Positions 1 to 4,082 of a stretch of 6,087 nt of DNA are shown piece by piece; the stretch's first letter is position 1, and the number at the start of each line of letters is the position of its first letter. This DNA comes from Streptosporangiaceae bacterium (GTDB lineage Bacteria > Actinomycetota > Actinomycetes > Streptosporangiales > Streptosporangiaceae). Position numbers and translations under genes: made by a program. The stretch is from positions 1 to 6,087 of the forward strand of contig JASHXW010000129.1 of assembly GCA_030043395.1 (NCBI GenBank). Direction: 5' to 3'. Under the pieces are notes generated by a model. That model saw nothing but the letters and a program-made list of their open reading frames with translations. It did not search any database and was not told the origin of the DNA.

Positions 1-788
1 TTCCCCGAGTGCTCGTCGTCGACGACGAGCCGAGCATTCGTGAACTGGTCCAGGTGGCGCTGAAGTTCCACGGCTGCGCGGTCAGCACTGCCGCAAACGG
101 CAATGAGGCGATCCGGCAGGCTGACGCGATCAAGCCTGACCTGATCGTGCTCGACGTCATGCTCCCCGACCTCGACGGTTTCGAGGTCTGCCGACGACTC
201 AGGGCAGCGGGCAACGAGGTGCCCGTCATCTTCCTGACCGCCCGTGATACCTCGTCTGACACGGTGACCGGGCTGGCAATCGGCGGCGACGACTACGTCA
301 CCAAGCCCTTCTCTGTCGAAGCCCTCGTCGCACGGGTGCGCGCTGTGCTGAGGCGCGCGGCCCGAGCGGCCCAGCCGCCTTCGAGCGACGCCGGCGACGA
401 CATCCTGCGCGCCGGCGACCTCGAGCTGAACCAGTCGAGGTGGACGGTGTCACGGGCCGGAACGCCGGTCGAGCTGTCCAAGACCGAGTTCCAGCTGCTC
501 GCCTACCTGATGCGCCACCAGGGCCGGGTGCTGACCCGCGCCCAGCTGCTCGAGAACGTCTGGGGCTGGGACTACGCCGGCGAATCGCAGATCGTCGAAA
601 CCTACGTGAGCTACCTGCGGCGCAAGCTCGACCCGCTCGGGCCGCCGCTGATTCACACCCAGCGCGGCGTGGGCTACAGCCTCCGGCTGCCCGAGCACGC
701 CGCCGCGCACCGAGCCCATCAGGCACAGCAGACGTGGCCGCCGCGCCCGGACGAGCCCGGTCTGGATGCGGGCACCGGGCCCGGCTAG
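1..788 (+). CDS. OmpR/PhoP-family response regulator (5' end outside window)
   Basis: DNA-binding response regulator, the output half of a two-component system and a cytoplasmic transcription factor. Counting the GTG at 9 as residue 1, the receiver domain covers about 1-115. It shows the acidic pair D5/D6 in LVVDDEPS, the phospho-acceptor D49 in VLDVMLPDLDG, switch residue T77 in FLTARD, and K99 in the conserved VTKPF. A winged helix-turn-helix follows at about 131-227, with ELSKTEFQLL, the recognition-helix region VETYVSYLRRKLD and the closing wing TQRGVGYSLRLP. This order is diagnostic of the OmpR/PhoP class. The frame is open to the left edge, and the codons before the GTG read P-R, giving the usual RVLVVDDE first strand, so the true start is probably just upstream. 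A 32-residue Ala/His/Pro-rich tail (228-259) extends past the normal end of the domain. The kinase gene begins 12 bases after the stop, so they form one operon. The target genes cannot be read from the sequence. Confidence 0.95.
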   Translation, partial: PRVLVVDDEPSIRELVQVALKFHGCAVSTAANGNEAIRQADAIKPDLIVLDVMLPDLDGFEVCRRLRAAGNEVPVIFLTARDTSSDTVTGLAIGGDDYVTKPFSVEALVARVRAVLRRAARAAQPPSSDAGDDILRAGDLELNQSRWTVSRAGTPVELSKTEFQLLAYLMRHQGRVLTRAQLLENVWGWDYAGESQIVETYVSYLRRKLDPLGPPLIHTQRGVGYSLRLPEHAAAHRAHQAQQTWPPRPDEPGLDAGTGPG

Positions 789-800
789 GCCAGGCGCGAG

Positions 801-2366
801 ATGAGCAGCTCACGCGGTCTGTCGCTGCGCGGGCGGCTGCTCGTGCTGCTGATCGCGGTCACGACGCTCTTCCTGCTGGTCCTCGGCATCGTCAGCACCT
901 GGGAGTTCACGGCGAAGCTGCACCAGGAGTTCAGGGCCACCATCCGGGTGGAGAGCACGCGCAGTCCGACCTCGATCACCCAGTACCCGACGCGGGGCAT
1001 CGCGGCGGTCGAGTTCTTCAGCCCGCACTCCGTCGAGGCGCTGACCACCGAGCGGTCGGTTGGCGCGATCACCCGCGCGCTCCAGCTCGCGATCAGCAAG
1101 ATGGGCTGGTCCGCCGTCTACCGGCTCGGGCACGGCAACAGCCTGTTCCAGGTGCCAGCGGCCGGGCGGGTCGACTACGGACTGGAGGCGGCGGCCTACT
1201 ACATCCCGGCGACCCAGAACGTCGACCGGGTACCCGGCGTGCTCATCGTGGCCGAGCGGAGCACCGGAGTGACCGATCAGGTGCACGAGCTGATCCTCGC
1301 CGAGATCCTCACCGGCGGCTGCCTGATCGCGCTGCTTGCCGTCGGCGGGCAATGGCTCATCGGCCGAGGGCTGGAGCCGATCGCCCGGATGGCGCGCAAG
1401 GCCAACGACATCACCGCCCGCGGCGACCTGACCGAGCGCATGCCAGGCACCGACGACAAGTCCGAGGTCGGCAGGCTCGGCGGCGCAATCAACACGATGC
1501 TCGACCAGATTCAGCAGGAGTTCGGCGCGAGGCTCAGCTCGGAGCAGAAGGTCAGGGAGTTCGCGGCCGACGCTTCGCACGAACTGCGCACGCCGCTCAC
1601 CACGATCCGGGGGTACGCCGAGCTGTACCGGCAAGGCGCCCTGGGGCCCGACCAGCTCCCGGGAGCGATGCGCCGCATCGAGCAGGAGTCCCAGCGCATG
1701 TCCACGCTGGTTGCTGAGTTGCTCGAGCTGGCCAGGCTGGACCGGACGTCATCACTCGACCTGACCGAGACAGACCTGGCGACCATCGTGCGGGACGCTG
1801 TCGCTGACGCGATGGCGGTCGAGCCGGGCCGGCCGATCAGCGCCCAGGCGCCGCCCCGGCTCATCGCGGTCGTGGACGAGCGCCGGATCAGGCAGGTGCT
1901 GGCTAACCTGCTCGGCAACGCCCGGGCGCACACCCCTCGATCGGCGTCCGTCGCAGTCCGGCTCGGCCCGGTGCAGGGCGGCGTCCTGCTCGAGGTCGCC
2001 GACACCGGACCGGGGATGACACCCGAGGACGAGGCCAAGGCATTCGACCGGTTCCACCGCGCAAACGAGCACGGCCAGGACGGGGTGAGTGCGGGCGACG
2101 ACCTCGCGGTACAGGACGGCTCGGCCGGCGGCGGTAGTGGCCTGGGCCTGTCGATCGTGCACGCGATCGCCAACGCCCACGGCGGTCAGGCCACGCTGGA
2201 GTCCTGGCTGGGCCACGGCACCAGGGTGCGGATCTGGCTGCCTACCCGACCGGGCTCAGCGCTAGGCGAGGGCGGCACGGCCCCCGCACATCGCACGCGA
2301 CCGCTCCCTGACATCGACCAGCGGGTCAGCTTCGGTCCCGCACGACAGCCGGCCGGCGGCGCGTAA
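801..2366 (+). CDS. Membrane sensor histidine kinase (HAMP-HisKA-HATPase_c)
   Basis: Sensor kinase of 521 residues, partner of the response regulator just upstream. It is expected to autophosphorylate on histidine and pass the phosphate to the regulator's aspartate. Order: membrane helix 1 at about 12-33; an extracytoplasmic sensor region at about 35-163 with no cysteines and no family I recognise; helix 2 at about 164-186; HAMP linker at about 187-240; HisKA dimerisation helix with phospho-acceptor H260 in FAADASHELRTPLTTIRGYAEL; ATPase domain with N box (NLLGNA, N373), G1 box DTGPGM (D401), F box FDRFHR (415-420) and G2 box GSGLGL (445-450). All catalytic motifs are intact. The ATP lid between F and G2 boxes is longer than usual and Gly/Asp/Ser-rich. 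About 40 low-complexity residues follow the catalytic domain. The ATG at 801 has a weak AGG six bases upstream and lies 12 bases after the regulator's stop, consistent with coupled translation. The general pattern resembles mycobacterial TrcS/TcrY-like kinases, but orthology is not claimed. Confidence 0.95.
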   Translation: MSSSRGLSLRGRLLVLLIAVTTLFLLVLGIVSTWEFTAKLHQEFRATIRVESTRSPTSITQYPTRGIAAVEFFSPHSVEALTTERSVGAITRALQLAISKMGWSAVYRLGHGNSLFQVPAAGRVDYGLEAAAYYIPATQNVDRVPGVLIVAERSTGVTDQVHELILAEILTGGCLIALLAVGGQWLIGRGLEPIARMARKANDITARGDLTERMPGTDDKSEVGRLGGAINTMLDQIQQEFGARLSSEQKVREFAADASHELRTPLTTIRGYAELYRQGALGPDQLPGAMRRIEQESQRMSTLVAELLELARLDRTSSLDLTETDLATIVRDAVADAMAVEPGRPISAQAPPRLIAVVDERRIRQVLANLLGNARAHTPRSASVAVRLGPVQGGVLLEVADTGPGMTPEDEAKAFDRFHRANEHGQDGVSAGDDLAVQDGSAGGGSGLGLSIVHAIANAHGGQATLESWLGHGTRVRIWLPTRPGSALGEGGTAPAHRTRPLPDIDQRVSFGPARQPAGGA

Positions 2367-2453
2367 AACAACCTGCTCGAACTACTGGGCGCCGGCAGGG
2401 TGACCTGGCATAGTCGTCTTGTTCAAAACACCGGACTGAAGGACCACCTTTCC
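2367..2453 (+). promoter_or_regulatory. Spacer with possible promoter and RBS for the GH12-like gene
   Basis: This 87-base spacer separates the kinase stop from the preferred start of the secreted hydrolase. A purine-rich GAAGGA at 2438-2443 stands 10 bases before the GTG at 2454 and is a convincing ribosome binding site. CATAGT at 2409-2414 is a possible -10 element and would give a leader of about 30 bases, but no good -35 hexamer (TTGACN) lies at the right distance. No hairpin followed by a T-run ends the kinase operon here, so read-through from the kinase is possible. The GAGCGCTC core of the CebR cellulose-utilisation operator is not present. Confidence 0.3.
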
Positions 2454-3260
2454 GTGCCTCATCGCCGCCTGCGGATGCTCCTGGCATCAGCGATCATTAC
2501 CGGTGCCGTCGCCGCGCTGCTGACAGCCCCTGATCTGAGTGCGAGCGCCCACCCCGTGCGCCACGGGATCATCACCATGTGCCGCACGCTTCAGCGCATG
2601 CTGGTTACCTCCGGCCACGCCACCTACATCCTGCGCAATGACAATTACGCGCATCAGCCGGAATGCCTTACTAATAGCAACCATTCCGCGGATTTCGTGG
2701 TTTCGGAGTCGGATGCCAAGTCCATTCACTACGAGTCGATGGCTTACCCGGAAATCATGCTTGGCTGTGCCTGGGGGTTGTGCACGCCAGGCACTTCGCT
2801 GCCCACCAGGGTCAGCGCCTTGCGCGATCCGGAAAGCACCTGGTACATCACGGCCACCGCTCGTGGCCAGTGGAACGCCGGGTACGACCTGTGGTTCGCT
2901 CACCGCGACTTCACCTCCGGGCAGGACAAGGGAGCCGAACTCATGGTCTGGCTCCGGTGCACGTTCCCCCCGCCGGAGCGAAAGTACGTCAGGCTGGTGC
3001 GCGTCCATGGCATCCGCTACTGGCTTGAGCACTGGACCACGCATAACCCCGCCACGGGCATTAAGTGGCGCTACATCCTGTTCCGCAGGTTCCGCCCCGC
3101 CACCCACGTGCGCGACTTGAAGTTCCTGCCGTTCATCAGGCGAGCGGAGCGAGGTGGCCTGCTCGAACGGCACCTGTGGCTGACCTCGATCGACGCTGGA
3201 TTCGAAATCTGGAGTGGCGGCCAGGGACTGACCACCGACCGGTACTGGGTCAAGGCGTAG
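2454..3260 (+). CDS. Secreted GH12-family endoglucanase-like protein
   Basis: Divergent glycoside hydrolase family 12 protein of 268 residues, probably exported and acting on beta-1,4-glucan or xyloglucan if active. GTG 2454 is chosen because GAAGGA precedes it and the protein then begins with a standard Sec signal peptide: basic PHRRLR, hydrophobic core 9-23, probable cleavage after ASA at 32. An in-frame GTG at 2400 lacks a ribosome site and would lengthen the n-region by 18 residues. GH12 signs seen: C43/C71 and C105/C110 at nearly the spacing of the two disulfides of Streptomyces CelB; D145 in YDLW; candidate nucleophile E162 in ELMVWL; candidate acid/base E251 in SIDAGFEIW; a C-terminal strand ending directly after it. 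The roughly 236-residue mature length fits one catalytic module, with no carbohydrate-binding domain. Oddities: a very basic segment at 171-240, an extra cysteine C169, and a stretch of low GC. The family call rests on remembered motifs, not a search. Activity is unproven. Confidence 0.8.
   Translation: MPHRRLRMLLASAIITGAVAALLTAPDLSASAHPVRHGIITMCRTLQRMLVTSGHATYILRNDNYAHQPECLTNSNHSADFVVSESDAKSIHYESMAYPEIMLGCAWGLCTPGTSLPTRVSALRDPESTWYITATARGQWNAGYDLWFAHRDFTSGQDKGAELMVWLRCTFPPPERKYVRLVRVHGIRYWLEHWTTHNPATGIKWRYILFRRFRPATHVRDLKFLPFIRRAERGGLLERHLWLTSIDAGFEIWSGGQGLTTDRYWVKA
3250..3260. other. Overlapping 3' ends of convergent genes
   Basis: The GH12-like gene ends with TAG at 3258-3260 on the plus strand, and the TMEM175-like gene ends with TGA at 3252-3250 on the minus strand. 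The two coding regions therefore overlap tail to tail by 11 bases. There is no intergenic room for a terminator, so the two transcripts must overlap at their 3' ends or terminate inside the opposing gene. Confidence 0.85.
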
Positions 3261-4059
3261 GGTCCTGGTTCCCGGCCCGGGCCGGAGTCTGCTCGAAGAC
3301 GTAGTACACAGCGACGAGCAGGCTGATCGCCAGCGACGCCAGCGGGTTCACGAAGGCCACGCCGATCGCGGTGATGTAGCCGACATTGCCGATGCCGAAC
3401 CGGATCATGGCCCGCTGTCTTTGTCCTGGCGTGAGCTGGAAGTTCAGGTGCTCGTGCGTGATCAGCCACCAGAACAAGAAGGCGAAGGCCAGCGACATGC
3501 CTTCGAGCACGGCCTGGTAGAGGGCCACGGACAGTGCGGCGTTCCCGCCACCAGGACCTAGGTACTCCGCGACGGTCCTGGTGGCAACCGGTATCGCGAC
3601 CACGAAGAACAGCATCAGCAGGTTGACGAACAGCAGCGTCCGGTCGACTCGGGCGACGCTCTTGAACAGCGAGTGATGGTTGACCCAGATGATGCCGATG
3701 GTCAGGAAGCTCACCACGTAGGCCGCGAACGACGGCCAGTCATGACCGAGCACATGACCGAGCAGTACATGCGGGCCAGGCCCCCGGACCACGAGATCGA
3801 ATGCCAGCAAGGTGATCGCGACTGCGAAGACGCCGTCGCTGAATGCCTCGAGCCGGGCGCTATCCATCAGCGTACCGGGCTGGGCACCATGGGGTTGCTC
3901 CGCGACCCGGGGCTGTCCCGGGGCTGCGGGCTCTCCTGGACCGCCGGGCTGCCTGGGGTCGCCGGGCTGTTCCGGGACGCAGGCCCGCTCGGGCCGATCA
4001 GGCCCCTTAGCACGCTCGGACCCGGCAGCCCGCTCGGGCCCATCGGGCCGCTCGGGCAT
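3250..4059 (-). CDS. TMEM175/DUF1211-family potassium channel with Pro-rich N-terminal extension
   Basis: Integral membrane protein of 269 residues matching the bacterial TMEM175 (DUF1211) family, whose studied members are tetrameric, K+-permeable channels. The family signature RLEAFSDGVFAVAITLL is at about residues 69-85 and includes the FSD triad (73-75) of the first, pore-lining helix. Five further hydrophobic stretches follow at about 107-128, 140-161, 175-201, 220-238 and 239-256, giving the six-helix single-repeat layout of bacterial members. ATG 4059 is preferred because AGGA stands seven bases before it. GTG 4077, only five bases after the upstream stop, is a less supported alternative adding six residues. 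ATG 3867 (MDSARLEAF) would remove the whole extension but has no good ribosome site. The roughly 64-residue N-terminal extension is rich in Pro, Gly, Arg and Glu and is not a normal part of the family. The 3' end overlaps the opposing gene. Channel function is inferred from the family. Confidence 0.85.
   Translation of the reverse strand: MPERPDGPERAAGSERAKGPDRPERACVPEQPGDPRQPGGPGEPAAPGQPRVAEQPHGAQPGTLMDSARLEAFSDGVFAVAITLLAFDLVVRGPGPHVLLGHVLGHDWPSFAAYVVSFLTIGIIWVNHHSLFKSVARVDRTLLFVNLLMLFFVVAIPVATRTVAEYLGPGGGNAALSVALYQAVLEGMSLAFAFLFWWLITHEHLNFQLTPGQRQRAMIRFGIGNVGYITAIGVAFVNPLASLAISLLVAVYYVFEQTPARAGNQDPTP
3272..3285. terminator. 14-base perfect palindrome, possible weak bidirectional terminator
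   Basis: CCGGCCCGGGCCGG is a perfect inverted repeat that begins 11 bases after the GH12-like stop and lies inside the last codons of the TMEM175-like gene. As RNA it can form a five-pair GC stem with a four-base loop. No T-run follows on either strand, so it is not a canonical intrinsic terminator. GC-only hairpins are thought to assist termination in some actinobacteria, and chance GC palindromes are also common at this composition. Confidence 0.2.
3868..4059 (-). repeat. Imperfect GC-rich short repeats encoding a Pro/Gly/Arg/Glu-rich extension
   Basis: This stretch consists of degenerate short repeats. On the plus strand CCCGCTCGGGCC occurs at 3984-3995 and 4029-4040, with a near copy at 4045-4057. 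GGCTGTCCCGG at 3911-3921 recurs with one change at 3965-3975, and CCGGGCTG recurs several times. Read on the minus strand in the channel's frame, it gives RPDGPER, GPDRPER, then QPGDPRQPGGPGEP, a low-complexity and probably disordered segment. Such tracts arise by slippage and vary in length between relatives. Whether it is translated depends on the channel's true start. Confidence 0.6.
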
Positions 4060-4082
4060 CCCGGAGTCCTGCTGCACCTGCG

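Noticed and set aside
9..11. GTG at 9 as the true start of the response regulator
   Set aside because: The frame is open to the left edge, and the codons before it complete the usual first strand of the receiver domain.
810..1634. Minus-strand open frame (274 codons) antisense to the kinase
   Set aside because: It lies wholly antisense to a kinase with intact motifs, and its composition is that of a GC-driven shadow.
440..1717. Long plus-strand open frame (425 codons) spanning the regulator-kinase junction
   Set aside because: It overlaps two well-supported genes in another frame. Its translation is an Arg/Ala/Pro-rich shadow with no domain, as expected at this GC content.
2380..2398. Possible terminator hairpin after the kinase gene
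   Set aside because: Only a short GC palindrome (GGCGCC) with a three-base outer match is present, without a stem of useful length or a T-run.
3868..4059. CRISPR-like or regularly spaced repeat array
   Set aside because: The repeats are short, degenerate, without unique spacers of constant length, and stay in frame with the channel gene.
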